Notes under the pieces: model-generated | Told to the model about the DNA's origin: nothing | Databases searched by the model: none | The model's input: the letters and a program-made list of their open reading frames with translations, nothing else | Translations under genes and position numbers: made by a program | Shown here: one piece after another, positions 1 to 7,583 of the stretch | Numbering within the stretch: position 1 is the first letter of the stretch | Layout of the letters: every line of letters starts with the position of its first letter | DNA from: CAWBRT01 sp963832785 | GTDB lineage: Bacteria; Acidobacteriota; Terriglobia; Terriglobales; Acidobacteriaceae | DNA length: 64,000 nucleotides | Direction of reading: 5' to 3' | Assembly (NCBI GenBank): GCA_963832785.1 | Contig: CAWHVF010000005.1 | Location: forward strand, 2,356,001 to 2,420,000

Positions 1-484
1 GGGCCTCGGGAAAGTGCTCCTCGAACTGCCGCATGCGCCGGCGGCGCTTCCAGGCCGCCACGGCGAACGGAATAGCGCCGGCGGCCACACCCGCGACGAC
101 CGGCAGCCAGGGCACCCTGACAACCGCCTGCAAGGGATTGATCCGTTGCGGCGTGATCGCGTAGGCTGCCATGCCCAGCACGCCGCATATCAGCAGGAAC
201 TTGCCGGTTCTGATCGTCATGCCGGCTTGCGTCAGCAAGCTCTGCACCCTTCCCGACCAGGACCACTGCGCCATCCAGCGATGCAGCAGAGGAACGCTGC
301 TGAGCATTTCGTCGCGCAGCAGCTTCAGCCCGAGCGTAGTGCCCTCGCGCCGTTCCACCTTGCGCACCGCTTCCAGCCGATGCAGGATCACTTTCTGCCG
401 GCTTTCGGTGGTGGCCAGCAGAACCACCATAACAACCACCGTGCCCACGGCCAGGAAGGTAAGAATCGCAATCAGCAGCGCCAT
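1..484 (-). CDS. tadB: TadB-like Tad pilus inner-membrane platform protein (partial)
   Basis: This is the N-terminal 161 codons of a type II secretion F-domain family protein; the gene continues past the left edge. TadB and TadC form the inner-membrane platform of the Tad (Flp) pilus and couple the TadA ATPase to pilin polymerisation. The start is the ATG at 484, preceded by AAAGGAG six bases upstream. The N-terminus is a hydrophobic segment (ALLIAILTFLAVGTVVV), followed by a basic cytoplasmic region and a second hydrophobic stretch near residues 97-130, as in TadB. It lies 37 nt downstream of tadA on the same strand. The family call rests mostly on order and membrane layout because the F domain proper is outside the window. 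Confidence 0.85.
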   Translation of the reverse strand, partial: MALLIAILTFLAVGTVVVMVVLLATTESRQKVILHRLEAVRKVERREGTTLGLKLLRDEMLSSVPLLHRWMAQWSWSGRVQSLLTQAGMTIRTGKFLLICGVLGMAAYAITPQRINPLQAVVRVPWLPVVAGVAAGAIPFAVAAWKRRRRMRQFEEHFPEA

Positions 485-521
485 TTCGAACTCCTTTTAA
501 TCGATACCGGCATAACGCCCC

Positions 522-1820
522 CTAATGAATGGTGGGCGGTTCGAACATGGTTGAGGGCAACTGCACGCCGGCAACCAGCAAGCGTTCCGCGAACTTGGGG
601 CGGATTCCGGTGGCGGCAAACTCGCCCATCACTTCTCCGCTCTCCCGTATGCCGCGCTTCTGGAAAACGAAGATGTCCTGCATGGTTACAATGTCCCTTT
701 CCATTCCGGTGATCTCCGCCAGGTTTACCATCTTGCGCGTGCCGTCGCTGAGGCGGCTGATCTGGATGACCAAGTCGATGGCCGAGGCAATCTGGCGGCG
801 AATGGCGCTGGCGGGGATGCTCAGGTTCGACATCGCCACCATGGTTTCCAGCCGGCTTAGAGCGTCGCGGGGAGAATTCGAGTGCACGGTGGTCAGCGAG
901 CCGTCGTGCCCGGTGTTCATGGCCTGCAGCATGTCCAGCGCCTCCTCGCCGCGCACCTCGCCGACGATGATGCGGTCGGGACGCATACGCAGGGCGTTGA
1001 TCATGAGCTGGCGCTGCTGGATGCCGCCTCTGCCCTCGATGTTGGCCGGCCGCGTCTCCAGGCGAACCACGTGATCCTGCTGGAGCTGCAGTTCGGCCGC
1101 GTCCTCGATGGTCACAATGCGCTCGCGGTTCGAGATGAACGACGAGAGGACGTTCAGCAGCGTTGTTTTGCCGGCACCGGTGCCGCCGGAAATGAGCACG
1201 TTCAGCCGGGCTTTTACGCATCCCTGCAGCAGTTCCAGCATGGACTGGGTCAGGGAATTGTTTGCCACCAGATCCTCGCCGGTCAGCCGGTCGCGCGCGA
1301 AGCGGCGTATGGAAAGACAGGGGCCATCGACGGCCAGCGGCGGAATGATGGCGTTGACGCGCGAGCCGTCGGCCAGGCGGGCGTCCACCATGGGCGAGGA
1401 CTCGTCCACACGCCGTCCAATGGCGGAGACAATGCGCTCGATGATGCTCAACAGGTGGGCATTATCGCGGAACTGCACGCCCGTCAGCTCCAGGATTCCC
1501 CGGCGCTCTATGTAAACCTGGTCGTAGGTATTGACCAGGATGTCGGAGATGGTGGGATCGGCCAGCAGCGGCTCCAGCGGCCCCAAGCCGAAGACCTCGT
1601 CGAGCACTTCCTGCGCCAGCCGCTCCCGCTCCTGCAAGTTCATCGGCGTCGACTCGCCCACGATAATGGCTTCCAGGATGGGGCCCACTTCGCGGCGAAC
1701 GTCTTCCTGCTTGATTTCATTCAGGCGGTCGAGGTTGAGTTTCTGGATAAGCTTGCGGTGCACCGCGGCTTTTACCGCGGTGAAATCGGTTCTTGCGCCT
1801 AGCATGTCAATCGAGGCCAT
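522..1820 (-). CDS. tadA: Tad pilus assembly ATPase TadA/CpaF
   Basis: Secretion ATPase of the VirB11/PulE superfamily, 432 aa, a normal length. It hydrolyses ATP at the cytoplasmic face to drive Flp pilus assembly and often also retraction. Visible motifs: Walker A SGGTGAGKTT at about residues 211-220, the Asp-box-like segment around VTIEDAAELQL, and a Walker B/His-box region around the GEVRGEEALDML segment. The ATG at 1820 directly abuts the TAG stop of cpaE (1821-1823), so the two are translationally coupled; the ribosome binding site AAAGGTGG lies inside the end of cpaE. The family is well recognised and the order cpaE-tadA-tadB is the canonical Tad order. Confidence 0.96.
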   Translation of the reverse strand: MASIDMLGARTDFTAVKAAVHRKLIQKLNLDRLNEIKQEDVRREVGPILEAIIVGESTPMNLQERERLAQEVLDEVFGLGPLEPLLADPTISDILVNTYDQVYIERRGILELTGVQFRDNAHLLSIIERIVSAIGRRVDESSPMVDARLADGSRVNAIIPPLAVDGPCLSIRRFARDRLTGEDLVANNSLTQSMLELLQGCVKARLNVLISGGTGAGKTTLLNVLSSFISNRERIVTIEDAAELQLQQDHVVRLETRPANIEGRGGIQQRQLMINALRMRPDRIIVGEVRGEEALDMLQAMNTGHDGSLTTVHSNSPRDALSRLETMVAMSNLSIPASAIRRQIASAIDLVIQISRLSDGTRKMVNLAEITGMERDIVTMQDIFVFQKRGIRESGEVMGEFAATGIRPKFAERLLVAGVQLPSTMFEPPTIH

Positions 1821-3008
1821 CTATGCCACCTTTCCCGAGAACGAAAAAAGCCCGGCAAAACTGTTTTTTCTGGACGCCGCCGGAACCGCCTCTACGCCGG
1901 CTACGCTGGCCGCGAGCTGGCGATAGCGGCTGTTGAGCGCGTCGTTGCGGCCGTCCACAAAGGGCACGCCGTGGTTCACGGCCGCGCTGATCTTGCGATA
2001 GTCGTTAGGCAGGCAGGCCAGAAGCGGACGGCTGGACCCTTTGGAAATCGTTTGCAGCGCCTCTTCGTCGCCTTTGTGCCAGCGATTGATGATGATGCGG
2101 GTCCGCTCCGGCTCAATGCCGAAGCCTTTCATGGCGGTCAGGCGGCGTTCCAGGTTCCAGAGCGCCGGCACATTGGCTTCGGTCACGACCAGGATCATGG
2201 CCGCCAGCCGCAGCACCGCGCCCCACTCCGAGGAGAACTGCGAACCGATATCCGCCAGCACGAAATCGAAGTTGTTTTGCGCTACGCTTACCACGCGATC
2301 CAGGGGAGAAACGGGGATGGTATCCCATTCCTCCGGCTGCATGCTTCCGCCAAGAATTTCCAGGCCGGTTTTGTGGCGGGTCAGCAGCCCGGCGAAGAAA
2401 TGGCTGTCCAGCCGTTCCCGGTTGGCTACCGCGTCGCGCAGGCCAAAGCCCGGTTTCAGGTCCAGCAAGAGATGCGCGTTGCCGAGCGGGCGCGCCAGAT
2501 CGAGCAGGACCACGCGTTTGCGGGCGAAAGAAGACAAATGAACGCCTAAATTCACCGTCACGGTGGTGGCGCCGACTCCGCCCTTGGTGCCCATAACGGC
2601 AACGAACTTGTTTTTGACGGGAAGCTGGCGGCTGCCGATCTCGCGCGCCAGCCGGGTGAGCATTTCCTTCAGCGCGCTCAGCGTGACCGGTTTGGGCAAA
2701 AAGTCCTGCACCCCGCTGTGCATCGCCTCCAGCAGAAGCTGCTGGCTGGGGGCGGACGAAGCCGAGCAAGCCACCAGCCTTATCGCCGGAGCCAGACGCC
2801 GAAGCTGGGCGCCGAATGCGAAACACGGCTCCGGGTCCCGTCCCAGGTCCAGGAAAACGACATCAGGCAGCATCTCGGCCGACTCGGGAATCCTGTCGCC
2901 GGGAACTGTCCACTGCCTGATTGATTTCACCAACCCGGTCTGTTCCAGACTGGCCAGTAACTGCGCCGAACTGCTGGCGTCGCCACTTGCTATTGCCGCT
3001 GCTAGCAT
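1821..3008 (-). CDS. cpaE: CpaE/TadZ-like pilus localisation ATPase
   Basis: A 395-aa protein with an N-terminal receiver-like domain (about residues 1-120) and a C-terminal MinD/ParA ATPase domain. The deviant Walker A GTKGGVGATT sits at residues 140-149. TadZ/CpaE proteins mark the pole or assembly site for the Tad machine. In the receiver-like half the sequence VVFLDLGRD provides an Asp at the phosphorylation position, and FLPKPV supplies the usual Lys-Pro pair, so phosphorylation is not excluded, although TadZ receiver domains are generally regarded as atypical. The stop codon abuts the tadA start, consistent with one operon. Start is ATG 3008. Confidence 0.92.
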   Translation of the reverse strand: MLAAAIASGDASSSAQLLASLEQTGLVKSIRQWTVPGDRIPESAEMLPDVVFLDLGRDPEPCFAFGAQLRRLAPAIRLVACSASSAPSQQLLLEAMHSGVQDFLPKPVTLSALKEMLTRLAREIGSRQLPVKNKFVAVMGTKGGVGATTVTVNLGVHLSSFARKRVVLLDLARPLGNAHLLLDLKPGFGLRDAVANRERLDSHFFAGLLTRHKTGLEILGGSMQPEEWDTIPVSPLDRVVSVAQNNFDFVLADIGSQFSSEWGAVLRLAAMILVVTEANVPALWNLERRLTAMKGFGIEPERTRIIINRWHKGDEEALQTISKGSSRPLLACLPNDYRKISAAVNHGVPFVDGRNDALNSRYRQLAASVAGVEAVPAASRKNSFAGLFSFSGKVA

Positions 3009-3053
3009 GGGTCGATTACCTGCTCCCTTGGGATCAATTCATTTCCAGCGTCT

Positions 3054-4481
3054 TTACTTCTTCTTGGCCGGCGACTTAGGCTCTTCCGGCTTGGCCGGGC
3101 CCAGGAATGGCACCGGGAACACCGGGTTAGCGGGCATATTTGCGGCCGTAACCGGCTGCACTACGCGCGGCGTGACCACCACCAGCAGCTCGCTATTGCT
3201 CTTGCTAATCGAACGGCTCTGGAAGAGCTTGCCCAGGATCGGAATGTCTCCGATACCGGGAATCTTGTTCAGTTGCTGAGTCACGCGGTTGTCCATCAGG
3301 CCGGCGATGGCAAAGCTCTGCCCATCGCCCAGATCCATCTCTGATTGCACCCGCCGCGTCGACAGGGCCGGAATGACGAAGCCCTGAAGGGTGAGCGCAT
3401 TGGTGAAGTCCAGAGAGCTGACCTCCGGCTGCACTTTGAGGTGGATCAGCCCGTCCGCGGTAAGAGTCGGAGTGAAGTTCAAGCGAACGCCGAATTCCTT
3501 GAACTGGATCGTGATTCCATAGTTGCTGCCGCCGGTCCCACCCTGCAACACCGGGAATGGGAACTCGCCGCCGGCCAGGAAGGTGGCTTCCTTGCCCGAA
3601 GCAGTCAGCAGGTTGGGCTCCGCCAGGATCTGCAGAACGTTGTTATCCTGCAGCGCCTGGATCGTGGCCCCCAGGTTTATGTCCGGACGGAAAATAAAGA
3701 TGTTCAGCAAATTGTCGAGACCGAGGGTGCTGCCCGGCCCATTTTGCGAGTTGGCAAGCTGGGGAGGGCCATATTGCTGGGTCGAAATCGTGCCTATGTT
3801 CTTCGCCCCGGGAGTACTTAACAGATTGAACCCAAACTGGCTGAGGGCAGTGCGGTCGACTTCGGCGAAGCGTACCTGCAGCAGAATTTGCCCGGCCGGG
3901 GCACTCGGGCCTTGCATGAAGTTGGTGACTTTGGGGTAGACGCTCTTGGCCAGTTGCAAGATTTTGTCGGCCACGAGGGGCGACGAGACCCGCCCGGACA
4001 GCACCACGACATCCTTGGCGGTCTCCACCTTGACCGGCTCGGCGGGGAACAGGGCATGTATCTTCTGACTCAATCCCAGAACGTCGGCATCCACTACTAG
4101 GTCAAACGCCTGGCTCTGGTTCGCCTCGTCCCACAACAGAAGCGAAACCCCGCCGGGAGTTTTGCCATTGACCACAACCTGGTTAGGGCTGACGACCACC
4201 GCTTCGGCGATGCTGGGATCGGCGATAGAGACCCGCTTGATCCGCGTCGGCGAAGTGATCACCAGCGAGCGTCCGACCAGCAGGTGCAAGGTCTGCGCCT
4301 CTGGATCCGACGGTTGATTCATGGTTGAGCCCGGACCAGAGCGCAGTTCCTGCGTCATATCTGCCCGTACATTGGCCGCAGCTATCTGCTGCTCAGCCGC
4401 GTATAACGGCGCACCAAGCAGAAGACCGAGAAGAACAGGTCCGAGCCACGTCAGATGAGATTTTGCGTATTTTGCGAACAT
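3054..4481 (-). CDS. cpaC: Tad pilus secretin CpaC/RcpA
   Basis: Outer-membrane secretin of 475 aa. A Sec signal peptide is clear at residues 1-28 (basic start, then VLLGLLLGAPLYA). An N-terminal pilus-secretin domain follows (LLVGRSLVITSP, VVVNGKTPGG), then a BON-like region and the C-terminal secretin domain with the glycine-rich gate region GGEFPFPVLQGG. The protein should oligomerise into the pore through which the Flp fibre exits. The tail is Pro/Lys-rich and ends in a poly-Lys stretch. The start ATG 4481 follows AAGGTAAGAA. It sits 22 nt after cpaB, in the standard cpaB-cpaC-cpaE order. Confidence 0.95.
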   Translation of the reverse strand: MFAKYAKSHLTWLGPVLLGLLLGAPLYAAEQQIAAANVRADMTQELRSGPGSTMNQPSDPEAQTLHLLVGRSLVITSPTRIKRVSIADPSIAEAVVVSPNQVVVNGKTPGGVSLLLWDEANQSQAFDLVVDADVLGLSQKIHALFPAEPVKVETAKDVVVLSGRVSSPLVADKILQLAKSVYPKVTNFMQGPSAPAGQILLQVRFAEVDRTALSQFGFNLLSTPGAKNIGTISTQQYGPPQLANSQNGPGSTLGLDNLLNIFIFRPDINLGATIQALQDNNVLQILAEPNLLTASGKEATFLAGGEFPFPVLQGGTGGSNYGITIQFKEFGVRLNFTPTLTADGLIHLKVQPEVSSLDFTNALTLQGFVIPALSTRRVQSEMDLGDGQSFAIAGLMDNRVTQQLNKIPGIGDIPILGKLFQSRSISKSNSELLVVVTPRVVQPVTAANMPANPVFPVPFLGPAKPEEPKSPAKKK

Positions 4482-4503
4482 TTCTTACCTTCGCTTTAAG
4501 CTC

Positions 4504-5328
4504 TTACTGGTTGACAAAAGTCTTGCTTTCGCGCTTGGTGCCGGAGATAACTTCGACGGCGTAGGGGGCCGGCGCTTGGTGTGCCGCAGCTACATGCTTG
4601 GCCTCGACGTGACCGCCGGAAAACAGCGTCGCCTCAAGCACAGCCGGCGGGTTGGTTACTTTGTTGTCGATGGTGTTGCGCAGGGCCAATTGGATCTTCC
4701 CCTGGGTGGCGGCCATGGCCAGTTTGGTCGCCTCATCGGGCGTGACCAGCAAAGTTATGACCGGCACCGTCTGCGGCTTGCCGTCGCGGTCCTGCGCGAC
4801 CTTCTGTCCGGCGGCCAGAACGCGGATGTTCTCCAGAATGGTGCGGGTGACATTGGCGTTCTGCGAAGAATTGTCGACGATCCTGCCGGTCACCAGCACA
4901 TCCACCATGGTTCCGGGAATGACGAACCCGGCCACCCCGATGACGTCGTTGACGGCGACCGAAAGCGCCCGCAGTCCTTCCGGAATCGTGGCCGGCAACC
5001 CGGCTCCCGCCTGCCGCGGCGCCAGTTTGCTTTCGATGATGAGCTCGTTGGCCGCTACCGGGGTAATCACGGCGCGGCCGGTGCAGTCTTCAATCCGGGT
5101 GAACGCACCGTCCACCGGAGCATTGTCCGGCCAGGGAATGAGCCGCAGGTTTTCCGGTCCCAAGCGGGTGCCCAACTGCAGCGGCGCGGAGGCCACCACA
5201 ATTTGCTGCATCGCCACCGGCTTGGGCGCCATGGCCGCCTGCTTGAATTGGCGATACACAAACACGCTCATCAAGGCCGCGATTACCACGGCAGCCGATA
5301 ATCCGACGATCAGCCGATTTCGATTCAT
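4504..5328 (-). CDS. cpaB: Flp pilus assembly protein CpaB/RcpC
   Basis: A 274-aa protein with an N-terminal membrane anchor (LIVGLSAAVVIAALMSVFVY) and a SAF/AFP-III-like domain (residues about 43-110, with LGTRLGPENLRLIPWP), typical of CpaB. The remainder is a periplasmic beta-rich region (VIGVAGFVIPGTMVDVLVTG). CpaB is a periplasmic partner of the secretin. An upstream TTG at 5337 is in frame, but it overlaps the ribosome binding site AAGGAG; the ATG at 5328 has AAGGAG about ten bases ahead and is preferred. It is followed by cpaC after 22 nt. Confidence 0.92.
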   Translation of the reverse strand: MNRNRLIVGLSAAVVIAALMSVFVYRQFKQAAMAPKPVAMQQIVVASAPLQLGTRLGPENLRLIPWPDNAPVDGAFTRIEDCTGRAVITPVAANELIIESKLAPRQAGAGLPATIPEGLRALSVAVNDVIGVAGFVIPGTMVDVLVTGRIVDNSSQNANVTRTILENIRVLAAGQKVAQDRDGKPQTVPVITLLVTPDEATKLAMAATQGKIQLALRNTIDNKVTNPPAVLEATLFSGGHVEAKHVAAAHQAPAPYAVEVISGTKRESKTFVNQ

Positions 5329-5355
5329 GAAATCCAATCTCCTTCGCGCCAGCGT

Positions 5356-5886
5356 TTAGAAGCGCCACTGGGTTGCGCAACAAATCACGACGGCAATGGC
5401 AGCCGCCACGCCAAACGGTAGCTTCACAAGTTTGGGGTTATCCAACGAAATTCGCGGATTGGGCCGCATGCCGAACGAGAAAAAGCCGCGGACCAGCACC
5501 GCCAGGTTGCGCAAGGTGTCCATAAAACGCCCCAGGCGCACCAGGTGCACATAAGCCATCAGCCCGGAAACAATAGCGCTGACCAGTAAAGCCTTGAGCA
5601 AGCCAAACGGGCCCAGAAAGGCGCCGATGGCTCCCATCAGCTTCCAGTCGCCCGCTCCGAGTCCACGCATCAACACCAAGGGAAGCAGCAGAACCAGCGC
5701 CAGGCCAGCCCCTTCCAGCGACGCTTTGGCGCCGGGCCAGCCGAACGCAATGGTGTTCATGCCAAGACCCAGAAGCAGTCCGGGAACGGTAAGCCAGTTG
5801 GGAATCCGCCGCTGGCGCCAGTCGGTCCAGGCAGCCAACAGGACGACCGCGACGGTAAAGATCCAAATTGTTTGCGCCGTATTCAT
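5356..5886 (-). CDS. cpaA: Prepilin peptidase CpaA/TadV
   Basis: A24 aspartic prepilin peptidase of 176 aa, membrane-embedded, which should cleave the leader of the Flp pilins and TadE-type pseudopilins encoded just upstream. The first catalytic Asp lies in AAWTDWRQRRIPNW and the second in MRGLGAGDWKLMGAIG (the GxGD motif), spaced as in TadV-type enzymes without the methylase domain. At least four hydrophobic segments are visible. A longer reading frame opens at 6018, but the ATG at 5886 has AGGAG twelve bases upstream and begins directly at the first transmembrane segment, so it is chosen. Confidence 0.93.
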   Translation of the reverse strand: MNTAQTIWIFTVAVVLLAAWTDWRQRRIPNWLTVPGLLLGLGMNTIAFGWPGAKASLEGAGLALVLLLPLVLMRGLGAGDWKLMGAIGAFLGPFGLLKALLVSAIVSGLMAYVHLVRLGRFMDTLRNLAVLVRGFFSFGMRPNPRISLDNPKLVKLPFGVAAAIAVVICCATQWRF

Positions 5887-6196
5887 GCGAAAATCGATCT
5901 CCTGGCTAGCGATGCCCAATCCGCTGCTGGTGACCACGCCTGGCCCTGCTGCCGGACAAAGCAGCGCTGGCTTTGCAAGCTTGTTGAGGCGATCTGGTCG
6001 CCGATAACGCTCTTCCAAGCCACGTGAACTGCGCTGCGGGAAATTGCTGTGGCCCGTTTTGCTGGCGTTGATTCAATAAATCCTTGCCGGTTCGTTGCCA
6101 CTTCCACGCCAGGACGGGAGGGTTAAGGCCGCCAGAAGTTCCGCCTCGAGGCGGCCCTGTAGTTATCGCGCTTGCCAAACACGGCCAAGCGAACAG
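5887..6196 (-). other. Intergenic stretch with hairpin between flp and cpaA
   Basis: A 310-nt stretch between the first pilin gene and the prepilin peptidase. I see no gene in it. It holds a stem at 6127-6156 (GGCCGCC pairing with GGCGGCC) just after the pilin stop. The hairpin lacks a T-run, so it looks more like an mRNA processing or stabilising element than a terminator. A related sequence follows the second pilin (6504-6529). Confidence 0.5.
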
Positions 6197-6373
6197 CTAG
6201 CTGGAGCTGCTGCTCAGCGAGGTGCCGGCGTTGGTAAACGCGGTGGTGATAGAACCTGCCAAAGCGTTCATAGCTCCGACAGCGCCTAATGCAACCAGCG
6301 CCAGGAGCAAGGCGTACTCGACCAGGTCTTGGCCTTCCTCTTCGTTCCACAGTCTCGTAAGGATGTTCTTCAT
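6197..6373 (-). CDS. flp: Flp/Fap-type major pilin (copy 1)
   Basis: A 58-aa class IVb (Flp) pilin. A short basic leader with the processing motif EEEGQDLVEYALLLALVAL shows the conserved Glu and Tyr (E+5/Y+6-like pair) and a single hydrophobic helix that packs the fibre core. The C-terminus is a run of Ser residues. A longer reading frame exists to 6424, but the ATG at 6373 gives the standard pilin length and matches copy 2. It is about 70% identical by eye to the neighbouring copy at 6575-6754, indicating a tandem duplication. It should be processed by the adjacent CpaA. Confidence 0.93.
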   Translation of the reverse strand: MKNILTRLWNEEEGQDLVEYALLLALVALGAVGAMNALAGSITTAFTNAGTSLSSSSS

Positions 6374-6503
6374 CTTTTTTGTTCCCATGGCTATGTGAGC
6401 TGAATTAGGTGCGACGAAAACCATCGTCGCCAGCTTTGTTGCGCTGATCCTGTAATTGCCTGCCAGTTCGCCGCCGAGCGCCGCACCAGGAGGAAAGGAT
6501 CAA

Positions 6504-6529
6504 GGCCGCCGGAAGTTCCCCAAGCGGCC
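6504..6529 (-). repeat. Hairpin downstream of pilin copy 2, shared with copy 1
   Basis: Stem GGCCGC (6504-6509) with GCGGCC (6524-6529). The same AAGGCCGCC-GAAGTTCC sequence recurs at 6125-6140 after the other pilin, so the duplication unit included the 3' flank. No T-run follows. It may stabilise pilin mRNA or mark an RNA cleavage site. Confidence 0.5.
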
Positions 6530-6574
6530 TGTGGCGATCAGGCCTAGCTAACCCCGGCCAGCCGGAAGTAGCAG

Positions 6575-6754
6575 TTAGCTGCTGGCGTAGGTGTCAAGCT
6601 TGCCACCGACAGTGGTGAACGCCGTGCCGATGTTACCTGCCAAGCCTTGCATTGCGGTGACAGCGCCCAGCGCGATCAGAGCCACGAGCAGAGCGTATTC
6701 GACCAGATCCTGGCCTTCTTCTTCGTTCCAAAGTCTAACCAGAAGGTTCTTCAT
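6575..6754 (-). CDS. flp: Flp/Fap-type pilin (copy 2)
   Basis: A 59-aa Flp pilin, first of the two in transcription order. The leader and core (NEEEGQDLVEYALLVALIAL) carry the conserved Gly at the cleavage site and the Glu-Tyr pair. The ribosome binding site AGAGGA lies seven bases before ATG 6754. The C-terminus (KLDTYASS) differs from the Ser run of copy 1, which could give two pilin variants in the fibre. The stop is TAA at 6575-6577. The two pilins are separated by about 200 nt that contain a hairpin. Confidence 0.92.
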   Translation of the reverse strand: MKNLLVRLWNEEEGQDLVEYALLVALIALGAVTAMQGLAGNIGTAFTTVGGKLDTYASS

Positions 6755-6842
6755 CTTTAGTCCTCTCAGTGATGTGGGTTAAGCGGCATGTTCTGCCGCC
6801 CCGCTTCTGATAGCACCTGAGCAGCCACTCTGCCGGCAACGG

Positions 6843-6859
6843 ACTTGGCTAAGCCAAGT
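6843..6859. promoter_or_regulatory. 17-bp palindrome upstream of the pilin genes
   Basis: Perfect inverted repeat ACTTGGCT-A-AGCCAAGT, about 90 nt upstream of the first pilin ATG. It lies in the 302-nt noncoding stretch 6755-7056, which otherwise holds no gene that I can see. A TTATAC-like -10 element (minus strand, near 6885) lies a further 25 nt upstream, so the palindrome would be in the transcribed leader or just downstream of the start point. It could be an operator or a small RNA hairpin. Confidence 0.4.
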
Positions 6860-7056
6860 GCAAGGAAAATGGGGGGTTGCGGCGTATAACAAAACCGCTT
6901 CCGCCAATCCCGGCCAGTCGCGCGAATAAAGCGTGACTGATTGGTGACAGCAATCTCAGCGGCACGCTTCGCTTTGGTTACACCGGCAGGCAGAGCGGAA
7001 GGCGGATAGGAAATAGAAGTGAGAATGCTACTGGAAACTACAGACGCAGCCGGAAG

Positions 7057-7386
7057 CTAGAGCCATCGAGCCAAGATATCCTGGAAGAGCTGCACCAGCC
7101 ATCCGTAGACTTCCCAGCGGCCGTGAAAGATATATGCGAACAGCAGGATATCTAGAAGCGCCCCAAGAATGGCGACCATCACCCCCAAGCGCGCGACCAT
7201 AACTACCAGCAAGATCGCGAAGCCAAACAGAGCAACGAACTTGTAGGCGGGATTGGCAAACAGGAAGGCAATGATCAAGGCGGCGGCGGCGTTGAGCAGC
7301 AGTCCAACCAGGGTCCGAGCCACTGGATGAGCGCGCCCTTCGGAAGAGCGAATGCTGTCCACTGAGAACTGGTCGCCAGTTGACAT
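7057..7386 (-). CDS. Small hydrophobic membrane protein of unknown function
   Basis: A 109-aa protein I do not recognise. After a polar start (MSTGDQFSVDS) it has three or four hydrophobic segments (LLLNAAAALIIAFLFA, FVALFGFAILLVVMVARL, MVAILGALLDILLFAYIF) and a Trp-rich tail ending FQDILARWL. The reading frame extends to 7452, but ATG 7386 has GGAG about ten bases upstream. It lies between tadG and the pilins on the same strand, so it may be an accessory membrane protein of the Tad system; that role is inference from position only. Confidence 0.65.
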   Translation of the reverse strand: MSTGDQFSVDSIRSSEGRAHPVARTLVGLLLNAAAALIIAFLFANPAYKFVALFGFAILLVVMVARLGVMVAILGALLDILLFAYIFHGRWEVYGWLVQLFQDILARWL

Positions 7387-7469
7387 TTCCAGACTCCGAG
7401 TGCTTTGCAGGCCAGGCCAGGCCAGGGATCCCTCAGGGGCTAAAGCCCGCATTTTTATTGCCCCTGGAC

Positions 7470-7489
7470 GGCACGGCTGAAGCCGTGCC
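7470..7489. repeat. 20-bp perfect palindrome (GCTGAAGCC family)
   Basis: GGCACGGCT-GA-AGCCGTGCC, between tadG and the small membrane gene, next to a second weaker palindrome GGGCTAAAGCCC at 7436-7448. It belongs to the same GGCTTTAGCC/GGCTGAAGCC family found at 29.2 kb and 46.3-48.5 kb. It could act as a bidirectional terminator, but the flanking T content is weak. Confidence 0.6.
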
Positions 7490-7583
7490 CTTTCAAAAAC
7501 GATTTACGAGATGCCAGATGGCTTCTAGTGAGCTATGACCATCTCCGATGTGCTCGACAGCGTCAGCGCCCCGCTAGGCCTTC

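Noticed and set aside
7470..7489. Palindrome as a proven terminator
   Set aside because: The stem is perfect but there is no T-run on either strand; kept as a member of the repeat family only.
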